A stretch of 25,130 bases of DNA. It comes from a virus. The stretch covers positions 1-25,130 of IMG/VR virus record IMGVR_UViG_3300025864_000048; one strand, given 5' to 3'. The notes below the pieces were generated by a model. That model ran no database searches. It saw only the letters and a list, made by a program, of their open reading frames with translations, and was not told the DNA's origin. Each line of letters starts with the position of its first letter. Positions within the stretch are counted from its first letter, which is position 1. The position numbers were made by a program, and so were the translations under genes. Below are positions 1 to 7,923 of this stretch, one piece after another.

Positions 1-1
1 T

Positions 2-1171
2 ATAATCGACAGTGTCACGAAATGGATTTCTGAAAGCTGCGAGACAACTTTAGATACACAGTTAAAGGTATCTTTATCTTTCAACCATCGCCATCTCGAT
101 ACACTCACAAGTATTTCTCAGATGGATCCGACTCGATTGATTTTGAAATTCGATGAAAACGAAGTATACAAAAGATTCCCTGAACAAAAGGGTTCTCCGT
201 ACGCTTTATCAATCAAAAACATTGCGCCAATCACAAATTACATAAATGAATCAGATATCGCAACTAACATCAAGTATATTTTAACTACGCCATACGCAGA
301 ATTCTATGGAATTAACTTTAAAGAATATACTAGAGGAATTCTTGAATGTAATTACATAGGTGGAAAAGATTACGCAAATAAACCTGAAGAAATTAAAAAT
401 GTATTGGAGTACTTTATTATTAAAACTTATCAAAGTATTAATGAAGAAGAATACAATGCTGCTGAAGAATTCGAAATGAAACGAATAACTGAGGGATTTG
501 AAAAAATGCAAATGGCATTCTACGATCCTGAAGTATTCATTAATGAATTTCAAAAGTTAAGAGTTTATGTTGATTTGCAAACATCACTACAAACAATTAA
601 AACGTTTTGGACTAATATACGAAAACCTATATTTGAAATGATCATTAATGGTGGATTGCGTGAAGGCCAATTTAATTTAGACACACAAATAGGAAAAATG
701 CAATTAAGAAAAGGAAAGCTTACAAATTCTTTAAACTCAATACGAGATATGGATTTGGTTCACTGCGAATTATCAGGAATAATGGAAAATTGCTCATTCG
801 TTTCATGTGATATTGGAAAAGCAAGAGTTTATAATTCCAAATTTATTAGCAACAACAAGATTCAGGATTCATATATGGAAGGCGTAAGTGTTAATAAAAG
901 TAATGAAATCATTAAATGCTATGTTGTTAACAATGAAGAAATTATAAATTGTTCTGTTACTGAAAGTGTTATTAAATTTGCCAGTCCCGGAAAAGGAATG
1001 GAAGCAGATGATAAAAGCACTATAATAGTTAAACAACAATCATTGCCACAATTAACCGATGCTGTTAAAATCGAAGGAATTCGAGATTACAGTTGGATAA
1101 AAAGCATGAATAAAAAATCCGATGATGTAGGCTATGGCAATGCTTATGATAAAAAGAAATATCCAAAATAA
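2..1171 (+). CDS. Virion-type protein with pentapeptide-like repeats (5' end outside window)
   Basis: The frame has no stop between base 2 and the first ATG at 122, so the gene very probably starts upstream of the window and the ATG at 122 is internal. At least 390 residues are visible. The middle is helical and acidic. Roughly residues 205-290, counted from the ATG at 122, carry a degenerate series of five-residue steps with alternating hydrophobic and Cys/Ser positions (for example DLVHCELSGIMENCSF and DIGKARVYNSKF). These look like pentapeptide or right-handed beta-helix repeats. No catalytic motif is visible. The gene is followed by short leader-type genes and a connector-like gene, so a structural or tail-associated role is plausible but is inferred from context. 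I do not recognise a specific T4 counterpart. Confidence 0.75.
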   Translation: MIDSVTKWISESCETTLDTQLKVSLSFNHRHLDTLTSISQMDPTRLILKFDENEVYKRFPEQKGSPYALSIKNIAPITNYINESDIATNIKYILTTPYAEFYGINFKEYTRGILECNYIGGKDYANKPEEIKNVLEYFIIKTYQSINEEEYNAAEEFEMKRITEGFEKMQMAFYDPEVFINEFQKLRVYVDLQTSLQTIKTFWTNIRKPIFEMIINGGLREGQFNLDTQIGKMQLRKGKLTNSLNSIRDMDLVHCELSGIMENCSFVSCDIGKARVYNSKFISNNKIQDSYMEGVSVNKSNEIIKCYVVNNEEIINCSVTESVIKFASPGKGMEADDKSTIIVKQQSLPQLTDAVKIEGIRDYSWIKSMNKKSDDVGYGNAYDKKKYPK

Positions 1172-1181
1172 ATAAAATGTA

Positions 1182-1370
1182 ATGAAATTAGTTAGAGAAA
1201 ATTTAAATGAGTTATTATTTTCAAAAGGTATTGAAGGAGTTCGCGAAGGCCCATTGAGAAAAGAAAAAAGAGGTGATGAGTGGTGGGTAATGGGAAGAGG
1301 AGAACTTCTATTTGCTGAAGATGAAGAAGATGCAGACAGAATTATACGAAATATAATAAGAAATATTTAA
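1182..1370 (+). CDS. Small hypothetical protein with leader but no handle (62 aa)
   Basis: This small protein starts with the decapeptide MKLVRENLNE, nearly identical to the leader of the - strand cargo genes around 12-14.6 kb (MKLVREHINE). It lacks the following D-P-x-x-D-M-G-I-G handle. A basic stretch (GPLRKEKRGDEWWVMGRGEL) and an acidic helix follow. Cutting after L-N-E would leave about 52 residues. It sits 10 bases after the preceding stop and 3 bases before the next leader-bearing gene, so it belongs to the same transcription unit. The match of its N-terminus to genes over 10 kb away supports both the start and its reality despite its size. No function is recognised. Confidence 0.65.
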   Translation: MKLVRENLNELLFSKGIEGVREGPLRKEKRGDEWWVMGRGELLFAEDEEDADRIIRNIIRNI

Positions 1371-1373
1371 AAC

Positions 1374-1772
1374 ATGAAAGCTAAGCTTGTAAATGAAAGA
1401 TTGGGATTTACAGAAGATGGCGATCCTGTAAAAGATATGGGCATTGGTTGGGATATCAAGAAAGAAATTGAGAAACGTTTAAAGAAAGGTGGCAATCCGA
1501 ATTACGATGGTAATACTATTACATATAGAGAATTCATGGAAGACTTCTTAGATAGATGTGCAAATCAGAATTCATCTGATATAGTTTTGGATTTGTATAG
1601 AATTATTGAGGCATTAATAGAAGAAGGAAAAACACGAGTAATAGATGATACTTTAGATGAAGATGAACATTTTATGGATTTAATGACTGACATGACGATG
1701 AAATTGTTGTCAAAATTATCTGTAAAGAAACAAATGGAATGGTATGAACCAATAATAGATGGCCAATATTAG
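1374..1772 (+). CDS. Leader-handle family protein, helical (132 aa)
   Basis: It begins MKAKLVNE followed by RLGFTEDGDPVKDMGIG, a full copy of the shared element. The predicted cut after V-N-E would leave about 124 residues. The remainder is mostly charged helix (IKKEIEKRLKK, then two longer helical segments rich in Asp/Glu and Met) with no recognised domain. Two extra residues sit between the cut site and the conserved Phe compared with most family members. The start has no Shine-Dalgarno sequence and is fixed by leader conservation. It lies 3 bases after the preceding gene. Its function is unknown; by family analogy it would be a packaged internal protein. Confidence 0.8.
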   Translation: MKAKLVNERLGFTEDGDPVKDMGIGWDIKKEIEKRLKKGGNPNYDGNTITYREFMEDFLDRCANQNSSDIVLDLYRIIEALIEEGKTRVIDDTLDEDEHFMDLMTDMTMKLLSKLSVKKQMEWYEPIIDGQY

Positions 1773-1803
1773 ATAGTTAACTTAATCACCAATAATAACA
1801 AAA

Positions 1804-2091
1804 ATGAAAGCACAATTTGTGAGCGCAAATTTTAAACAAACAACACCCTATTGCTTTTATGACATGTCAAATGCATTGGATATAAAACAGACTATTTTAC
1901 CTGTTTTAAGAAAACGTGGTATAAAATTTGAATATGATTCATACGCAAATTTTTTAACAGTAAGGCCATTAGATTCGAGTGAAGCTGCTTTAGCAAAGAA
2001 TATTATTCTTGAAATAGGCAAAGGCGTAGTCACTACTGAACCATTAACTGATGATGGGGCTGTTATTATCATGAACATTAATTTAAAATAA
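1804..2091 (+). CDS. Small protein with apparently altered leader (95 aa)
   Basis: The first six residues, MKAQFV, are identical to those of the leader-bearing gene ending at 14593. The sequence then reads SANFKQT instead of FEKF, so there is no Glu for the predicted cut and no D-P-x-x-D-M-G-I-G handle. The rest looks like a small alpha/beta domain of about 80 residues, with the strand FEYDSYANFLTVRPL, a following helix and the C-terminal strand GAVIIMNINLK. No known family is recognised. It lies 9 bases before the connector-like gene and is probably co-transcribed with it. It could be a former family member that lost processing, or a virion protein that resembles one by chance. Confidence 0.7.
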   Translation: MKAQFVSANFKQTTPYCFYDMSNALDIKQTILPVLRKRGIKFEYDSYANFLTVRPLDSSEAALAKNIILEIGKGVVTTEPLTDDGAVIIMNINLK

Positions 2092-2099
2092 ACAATAGA

Positions 2100-2834
2100 A
2101 TGACAAGAACAGAATTTGTAAGTCAAGTAAACGGAGAAATAACTGGAAGTTGCGGAATTCCATTTGCGCTTCCTCCAATCGAAATTGAACGTTTGGTTAA
2201 ATTGGAGGCAGAATGGATGTATCGTGAGTATCGTGACGCGGTGCAAGATGCATGGTATGTTCTTGACAAAAAATATTTTCACACGCCAGAATGGAAAGCT
2301 ACAAGAACATTTCAATTGCCTCCATGTGTAATGGCAATGAAATATGTATATGAAATGACTTCAGGTCAAAGAACATTTGGTATCAATGATCCAGATATGA
2401 GTTTTGATAGATTAATGGCTGCTGATATGTATTTGAGTCCACTTTCATCAGATCAAATAACATACAGAACAATTCAATGGAGTTTCTGGGATTTGGCAAG
2501 ATCTTTTAACTTAAGAGATATTCAACATCATTTTAATATTAACACTAAACGATTGATCATCACTGGTAGAGATCCTTCAGAATCTCTTTTTCTAGCAACA
2601 TTAAATCAAATTCCTGAAGAAGATTTGTACAGTGATCCTCTTTTTATTAAATGGGTCATTGCTAGAGGAAAACTTCAATTAGCTAGAATAATCGGTACAT
2701 TTAACTATACTCTTTTAGGAGGTGTTCAAATTAATTATGCAGATATAAGAACTGAAGGAGCTGAAGAATTAGCAGAACTTAAAGAAAAGATAAAAAGCGA
2801 TTCCCCACCCGATTGGTTTATGATGTTTCAATAG
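2100..2834 (+). CDS. Putative virion neck/connector-type protein (244 aa)
   Basis: This is a compact, aromatic-rich protein with no leader, signal peptide or membrane segment. Its C-terminal part (about residues 180-244) has a helix ARGKLQLARIIG, a segment LLGGVQINYADI, a charged helix and a terminal Pro-Trp-rich tail. This pattern resembles T4-like neck or head-tail completion proteins as I remember them. The middle segment ARSFNLRDIQHHFNINTKR is also reminiscent of phage structural proteins. Assignment to a particular T4 gene product is not secure. Its position among structural and cargo genes supports a late virion role. Confidence 0.6.
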   Translation: MTRTEFVSQVNGEITGSCGIPFALPPIEIERLVKLEAEWMYREYRDAVQDAWYVLDKKYFHTPEWKATRTFQLPPCVMAMKYVYEMTSGQRTFGINDPDMSFDRLMAADMYLSPLSSDQITYRTIQWSFWDLARSFNLRDIQHHFNINTKRLIITGRDPSESLFLATLNQIPEEDLYSDPLFIKWVIARGKLQLARIIGTFNYTLLGGVQINYADIRTEGAEELAELKEKIKSDSPPDWFMMFQ

Positions 2835-2858
2835 ATTGGTAATGAAATAGTTATATAC

Positions 2859-5000
2859 ATGAAAAACACAGACTTTATACCAATAACAGAATTTTTCGAA
2901 AATGTAAATGAGCGCTTTCATGATGAATCAGATTCGGATCCTGTTAAAGATATGGGTATTGGCACAATAAAAATAAATTTTGGTGACATAGCCAATCAAT
3001 ATTTAAAAAAGTTTAACGCACACACCAACCCTTCCAATAAAGTAGGTCATCAAATAGAAATAATACAACAATGGTGTACATGGTTAGCGACATTAAAAGG
3101 AAAAATTATTAGTGGAAACTTTAAATATAAATATTTTAAGAATATTGATGATGTATTCGAAGATTCTTTAAAAATTATTAAGATAGACAGTTATGGATTT
3201 GGCGGCCCTGGTTTAAGAATTGAATTAACTGGTAAAGATAAAGATAACGAAGTTTGTTTCATTTTAATGAATCAAACTTATTTTGTAACAGGAACAGGAT
3301 TATCTGAAAATGTTAATGAATCTGAACTAATCGATTACATGAAGCAAGTTGCTGGCATGTTTAAAGAACAAAGACAATCAGACTATTGGCAATGGAAAGT
3401 TGATAATGCAAAAGAATTGAAGCATGTAAGTACATCTGAAATTCGTGAAAAATATCCTCAAATCGATGCGTATTTAAAAAATAGTCGTCACAACGTAGTA
3501 CAGAAAGAATGCTATAAAAATGCAGGACAACTTTGTACTAACGTCGAAGGCGTATCTTATGTTGAAGGCGAAATATCATATCACGGAATTCCTATAGAAC
3601 ACGCGTGGAATAAAATTGATGGTAAGTATTTTGACATAACTAAAGATGTTTTATTCTCTAAAAATTCTGATTATGCTGAATATGTTGCGCTAATTGAACT
3701 TGATTTTAAAGAATATTCTCGCATGATATTGAAACACAAACATTGGGGCGGATTTGTTCATGAAAAATATGTTGAAGAAAAAGGAAAGAAATCAGTGTTA
3801 GAAAGTTCCAAAATGGACAATTATTATGAAAAGAATTTTGGAATAATACACGGATATAACACTCAAGTTATTAATTCTTATAATGTAGTTACTAAAATAG
3901 GAAAATACAAAACACCTATTATGCAGAATCCTAAATCACTAGAAGGATTCGATCCAGATGTAAGAGCTATTTCAGATCAAGAAGGAAATTTATATGTAGC
4001 ATATAAACATAAATATTTTAATCACGGTGATATGGCAAATGCTCTTATTAAAGCTAGTGTTATTGATACAATTGTATATAATCAAGAAGATGAAGAAAAC
4101 CTTAGGGGTGTTTATGAAGATCAGAATCATTTTTTATTATTTGATAGATTGGAAGATGAAGATATATTTGTTCCCAGCGATACTTTTGAATGGCAAGGAA
4201 CAGAAACCGACAAATTATTAAAAGCGGTGAAAGAAAAAAATCCACAATTTAAATTTGATATAAGATATTTCGAAGATGAGGATGATTACGATTTGGATGA
4301 TAACGATGATGAAATATCTGAAGGATTTCATTATCCTAAATTATTCGAATCTCCTGATCATTTTAGAATGGAAGGCTATCCTTATTCAACAGATGATTTA
4401 TCATATGCATTTGAAGTAGTTTGGGATGTAGATAATGAAAAAATACTTGATGTTTTAGTTTCTAATAAAAAGAACGCAAGTCATGGTGATGATGATGAAA
4501 CAAAAGGATTTTGGAGAGGTGGTCCCGAACATGCAATTAATAATAAAACAAAACCTTATGGCGTAAATTGGAAAAAAGCTTATCCAGGACGTTTATTTAT
4601 GGAGCCCAAAGTAATTACATTCTGGGTATACCCTAGCAATAAAGAATTAAAACAAATTGTTAACATAATTGAAGAAAAGAAAAATATTAAAATTTATGAT
4701 AATGATTGGAAGATAGAAATATATCGTGAAGGAATGCAAAATAAAGGTGAACATAATTATGAAAATAATTATCAAAGAAATTTGCCTTCTGAAATTATTC
4801 CTATCGAAAAATACATTGGGTCGAAAAAACCACCTGAAAAAGAATACTTACAACACTTAGATACAAAAACTAAACACAACGTTCCTTATGGATTTGGTTC
4901 TAAGAATCCAGCCTATATGGGTAAAAGACAATGGCAAATGGCTTCATTAACAGATGAAGGAAAAGATGAAGGCTTTTATCCAAAATTAGATTTAAAATAA
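2859..5000 (+). CDS. Leader-handle protein with Cys-His-Asp papain/transglutaminase-like domain (713 aa)
   Basis: This is the largest member of the leader family. Its leader is longer than usual, with V-N-E at residues 16-18, followed by RFHDESDSDPVKDMGIG to residue 35. Residues about 200-310 contain ECYKNA (Cys218), a glycine-containing strand, PIEHAWNKIDGKYFDIT (His248, Asp259) and WGGFVHEKY. The order Cys, then His-Ala-Trp-Asn, then Asp is typical of papain-like and transglutaminase-like folds. The activity could therefore be proteolysis, deamidation, transglutamination or amide hydrolysis; the substrate is unknown. Residues 35-150 form a separate alpha/beta domain. Residues 470-485 are highly acidic, and EGF(H)YPKL occurs at 488-495 and again at the C-terminus (704-710). 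The gene ends at a strong terminator. I infer a packaged effector enzyme. Confidence 0.8.
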   Translation: MKNTDFIPITEFFENVNERFHDESDSDPVKDMGIGTIKINFGDIANQYLKKFNAHTNPSNKVGHQIEIIQQWCTWLATLKGKIISGNFKYKYFKNIDDVFEDSLKIIKIDSYGFGGPGLRIELTGKDKDNEVCFILMNQTYFVTGTGLSENVNESELIDYMKQVAGMFKEQRQSDYWQWKVDNAKELKHVSTSEIREKYPQIDAYLKNSRHNVVQKECYKNAGQLCTNVEGVSYVEGEISYHGIPIEHAWNKIDGKYFDITKDVLFSKNSDYAEYVALIELDFKEYSRMILKHKHWGGFVHEKYVEEKGKKSVLESSKMDNYYEKNFGIIHGYNTQVINSYNVVTKIGKYKTPIMQNPKSLEGFDPDVRAISDQEGNLYVAYKHKYFNHGDMANALIKASVIDTIVYNQEDEENLRGVYEDQNHFLLFDRLEDEDIFVPSDTFEWQGTETDKLLKAVKEKNPQFKFDIRYFEDEDDYDLDDNDDEISEGFHYPKLFESPDHFRMEGYPYSTDDLSYAFEVVWDVDNEKILDVLVSNKKNASHGDDDETKGFWRGGPEHAINNKTKPYGVNWKKAYPGRLFMEPKVITFWVYPSNKELKQIVNIIEEKKNIKIYDNDWKIEIYREGMQNKGEHNYENNYQRNLPSEIIPIEKYIGSKKPPEKEYLQHLDTKTKHNVPYGFGSKNPAYMGKRQWQMASLTDEGKDEGFYPKLDLK

Positions 5001-5025
5001 GGGAGCAACGACTCCCTTTTGTTTT
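4999..5025 (+). terminator. Rho-independent terminator
   Basis: A 7-bp stem (AAGGGAG pairing with CTCCCTT) with a six-base loop CAACGA is followed by a T-rich run TTTTGTTTT. It begins within the stop codon of the 713-residue gene and ends about 26 bases before the gp25-like gene. It is the only clear intrinsic terminator I see in the window. It would separate the cargo/connector genes upstream from the baseplate wedge operon downstream. Confidence 0.85.
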
Positions 5026-5051
5026 ATAAAGATATATAAAATAAAAAGTAA
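5026..5051 (+). promoter_or_regulatory. Possible promoter ahead of the baseplate wedge genes
   Basis: The short gap between the terminator and the gp25-like start contains TATAAAGATATATAAAATAA. This could hold a -10 or phage-late TATA-type element (TATATAAA at 5033-5040). The main argument is positional: a terminator just upstream implies that the next operon needs its own promoter or relies on read-through. The sequence is A/T-rich like every gap here, so the motif itself is weak evidence. Confidence 0.2.
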
Positions 5052-5414
5052 ATGATAAAAGATTTATACATAAGAAGTTCAGAAGATCCAAACTATCAAT
5101 TTGGTGTGTTAGAACATCAAGATGCTATTGAGTCAATTATCACAAAGATTAAAATGATACTGGGAACTCATTCAGGTCAGATATTTGGAGATTTATCATT
5201 TGGAGTCGGTATTGAAGATTTGATCTTTGAAACGAAGATAAACAAAACACATTTAGAGGAAAAAATAAAAATGCAATTTGATCGTTATATTTCTGAAACG
5301 AAAGATTATTCGATAACACCTCAAGTTTCATTCGGTAAAGCAGATGGATATGATTATGCAGTTATCGATATTTTTATCAATGATCAAAAAGTAATTGGAC
5401 TTTTAATAAAGTAA
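5052..5414 (+). CDS. gp25/W-like baseplate wedge protein (120 aa)
   Basis: Its length, the amphipathic N-terminal helix (HQDAIESIITKIKMILGT), the G-x-x-F-G-D-L-S-F-G segment at about residues 50-60 and the following IEDLIFE with a helix LEEKIKMQFDRYI match the GPW/gp25 family. In T4, gp25 sits in the inner baseplate wedge and starts sheath polymerisation. The protein has no leader or handle. It is the first gene after the terminator and is followed 1 base later by a zinc-knuckle cargo-type gene, then by the gp6-like gene, its usual partner in contractile tails. The family call is confident; wedge function is inherited from the family. Confidence 0.88.
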   Translation: MIKDLYIRSSEDPNYQFGVLEHQDAIESIITKIKMILGTHSGQIFGDLSFGVGIEDLIFETKINKTHLEEKIKMQFDRYISETKDYSITPQVSFGKADGYDYAVIDIFINDQKVIGLLIK

Positions 5415-5415
5415 T

Positions 5416-5718
5416 ATGAGAGCAAAATATATAAATGAAGCTTTTGACGAAGAATCAGATCCAATTGAAGATATGGAGATTGGAAAAGTAGAATGCTCTA
5501 TTTGTCATGGATTGGGTTCATATCCTAAACACGATAGTAACTCATATGATCCTTTAACAGGAGAACATGATTGCCGATATTGTCCAATAGAAGTTGAATG
5601 TGAAACATGCGAAGGAACAGGATATGTAAGTAATAAAAAATTAAAAGAATATAAAAAACAAGAAAAGAAATTAACACAAAAATACGGGTCTTCAACATTA
5701 GATGATTTGCCTTTTTAA
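5416..5718 (+). CDS. Leader-handle protein with DnaJ-type zinc-knuckle motifs (100 aa)
   Basis: The N-terminus MRAKYINE is followed by AFDEESDPIEDMEIG, a slightly divergent handle in which MGIG is changed to MEIG. The mature part has three C-x-x-C pairs: Cys27/30 in CSICHGLG, Cys53/56 in CRYC and Cys62/65 in CETCEGTG. Two of these have the C-x-x-C-x-G-x-G form of DnaJ cysteine-rich repeats, so binding of one or two zinc ions is likely. A lysine-rich helix (NKKLKEYKKQEKKLTQKYG) follows. There is no J domain. The protein may bind unfolded protein or nucleic acid. It sits between the gp25-like and gp6-like wedge genes, an unusual place for a cargo-type gene. Confidence 0.8.
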   Translation: MRAKYINEAFDEESDPIEDMEIGKVECSICHGLGSYPKHDSNSYDPLTGEHDCRYCPIEVECETCEGTGYVSNKKLKEYKKQEKKLTQKYGSSTLDDLPF

Positions 5719-5733
5719 AAATAAAACAATAAT

Positions 5734-7638
5734 ATGCCAGAAATTTTCAGTACCAGTAGGATACGTTTCCAAGAGTTATACCAAGATGCGTTAAATTTTG
5801 TAAAAAACTCGTATGGAGAATTAGGACAATACTTTACATTGGCTTCTCCTATGGGTCATTTATTACAAATAATTCTTAGTTATGGACGTATGATTTTATT
5901 CTATAATGAAGACTCAGTTACAGAATTAAATATCAATACCGCAACTCGTCCCGCCAGCGTTAAAGGTGTTTCAACTTTAACAGGACATAATCCATCAAGA
6001 CCCATTTCAGCAAGAGGAACTTTGATTCTTCAATATAATGGAGCAAAATTGCCTCCTGGAACGAGTATCATTTCAATTCCTAACTATACGTTAATTGCCA
6101 ATAGTCAAAATGGCTTAGTATACACAGTTACACTTCCTGGAGAAGAATTAGTTTTTGATTTAAGTAGTGTAACAAATACAGTAGAAGTAAACATCGTTCA
6201 AGGAAAAACAGAATTTCAGCAAGCAACCGGAACCGGAGACCCATTACAATCATACAACTTCCAGAATAAAAAAGGTGCTTCTATAGATAATTACTATGTG
6301 AATGTTTTTGTTAATGGAGCAAAATGGGATGTTGTCGATTCAATTATTGATATGACTCTTGATCAACCAGCGGTAATGGTTAAAACAGGGCAAACTGGTG
6401 GTATTGATCTTTTCTTTGGTAATGCTTACAATGGTGCAGTGCCTCCTTTTGGATCAACAATTTTAGTCGAATATCTTTTAACTGATGGAGCAGCAGGAAA
6501 TTTAAATGCTCAAAATAACAACTTGAATAATACTTGGAAATTTAGCACACCGGGATTTTTAATGAATGGAGAGCAACTCGATTTAAACAAATATCTTAAT
6601 GTTCTTATTAAAAATGAGATTATGTTTGGTGCTCAGGAAGAACCTCTTTATTTAACAAGATTATTGGCACCACATATGTCAAGAAGTTTTGTTTTGGCAA
6701 ATCAAAATAATTATATTTACTTTCTTAAAAAATTAAACATTTTTACCATAATTGATGCTATACCTGGATTTGCAACCTTTGAAGATCAGTATGCATTAGA
6801 TAAATACAATCAAGCAAAAACAAAATTTGAACAATTAAGTACTCAGTATCAACAACTAATTTCTACAAATGGAGTTAGTTCAATTAAGGCAACAACATTA
6901 AAGCCTCAATTAGATAATGCTTCATCACAACTTAATTTTTATACACAACAAGTAGAAGCTCAAAAGAAAGATGATAACACAGTTTATTTGTTTTTAGTTC
7001 CTGATGTTAACAAAAGAATTCAATCAAATGAAAATTACTATACGTGTTCATTAGACGCTTTTGTTATGTCAGATAATGAAAAAACTGCAATCTTAGATTA
7101 TATCGAACAAAGTGGTCAAAGAATTTTAACTGTTGATAATGCTATTTTAAATTTGCAATTTCCAAAGTTTTCAATAAATATGTCTCTTATACTATGGGAA
7201 GGTGCAGCATATGATACAGTTAGACAGGCCATCATATCATCAACATCCGATTATTTTTTACAAAATACTCGTAGAGATAGAATTCCTGTTTCAGATTTAA
7301 TTCGAATCATTGAAGGACTTGATGGTGTTGACTCAGTTAACGTTTGGTTTGATGCCGACGCAAAAAATTTAAACATCTATAAAACATTTTATGGAATAGA
7401 TGATTATGGTGATATCATTCTTCAAAGATTTGTTCAAGACGCATTTGGAAATAGTGTTCCAGTTAATGATTTATACGCATTAATTCGCGGAAACTTTGAA
7501 AATGCGCAAGGAACATTTTATGAAGATAGTTTAGTTAAGAATAAATTATCAAATGTAAATATCCAAGTAAGAGGATATACTCAGAAAAATATCAATTCAG
7601 AAAACAATATAGCAATCGTAAATAACATCACAGGATAA
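5734..7638 (+). CDS. gp6/baseplate J-like wedge protein (634 aa)
   Basis: Residues about 1-110 match the N-terminal pattern of baseplate J/T4 gp6-like proteins: a helical start, LLQIILSYGRMILFYNEDS, then ELNINTATRPASVKGVSTLTGHN and SRPISARGTLIL. A beta-rich middle follows. Residues about 370-415 (YNQAKTKFEQLSTQYQQLI and onward) look like an inserted coiled coil. The C-terminal third has IPVSDLIRIIEGLDGVDSVNVWF, a common baseplate J dimerisation-type segment. gp6 forms the ring joining the wedges around the central hub. The length is close to T4 gp6. It has no leader or handle. The next gene starts 2 bases after it. Confidence 0.85.
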   Translation: MPEIFSTSRIRFQELYQDALNFVKNSYGELGQYFTLASPMGHLLQIILSYGRMILFYNEDSVTELNINTATRPASVKGVSTLTGHNPSRPISARGTLILQYNGAKLPPGTSIISIPNYTLIANSQNGLVYTVTLPGEELVFDLSSVTNTVEVNIVQGKTEFQQATGTGDPLQSYNFQNKKGASIDNYYVNVFVNGAKWDVVDSIIDMTLDQPAVMVKTGQTGGIDLFFGNAYNGAVPPFGSTILVEYLLTDGAAGNLNAQNNNLNNTWKFSTPGFLMNGEQLDLNKYLNVLIKNEIMFGAQEEPLYLTRLLAPHMSRSFVLANQNNYIYFLKKLNIFTIIDAIPGFATFEDQYALDKYNQAKTKFEQLSTQYQQLISTNGVSSIKATTLKPQLDNASSQLNFYTQQVEAQKKDDNTVYLFLVPDVNKRIQSNENYYTCSLDAFVMSDNEKTAILDYIEQSGQRILTVDNAILNLQFPKFSINMSLILWEGAAYDTVRQAIISSTSDYFLQNTRRDRIPVSDLIRIIEGLDGVDSVNVWFDADAKNLNIYKTFYGIDDYGDIILQRFVQDAFGNSVPVNDLYALIRGNFENAQGTFYEDSLVKNKLSNVNIQVRGYTQKNINSENNIAIVNNITG

Positions 7639-7640
7639 TT

Positions 7641-7922
7641 ATGGCAAAATCAGCAAATGTAACAAAAAGAGCTTTATATACGACCAGACCTTCGTATTAT
7701 TATCAGTCTAAACATTTTAATGATGTTTATCTTAATATGGGATTTAAGTACAAAGGTCAATTACTAAAAAAGGGTATTTCTCCGGAAATGTATGCCAATC
7801 AATTACAAGTTCCAATGTATAGCACTATAGAAGCGCTTCTTAATCAACTTATTGAAGAAACTAAAATAGTTAAAAAATGGCTTAGTATCGCACATGATAA
7901 AAAATCAATGAACATCAATTAA
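7641..7922 (+). CDS. Small baseplate-operon protein (93 aa)
   Basis: This is a small basic protein lying between the gp6-like and gp7/gpI-like genes with 2-base and 1-base gaps, so it is almost certainly translated with them. It has an aromatic N-terminal segment (RALYTTRPSYYYQSKHFNDVY) and a C-terminal amphipathic helix (STIEALLNQLIEETKIVKKWL). It lacks the leader and handle. By position it could be a small wedge component comparable to T4 gp53, but I see no diagnostic motif. Its function is unassigned. Confidence 0.7.
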   Translation: MAKSANVTKRALYTTRPSYYYQSKHFNDVYLNMGFKYKGQLLKKGISPEMYANQLQVPMYSTIEALLNQLIEETKIVKKWLSIAHDKKSMNIN

Positions 7923-7923
7923 T

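Noticed and set aside
122-124. ATG at 122 as the true start of the first gene
   Set aside because: The frame is open without a stop to base 2, so the window edge probably truncates a longer gene.
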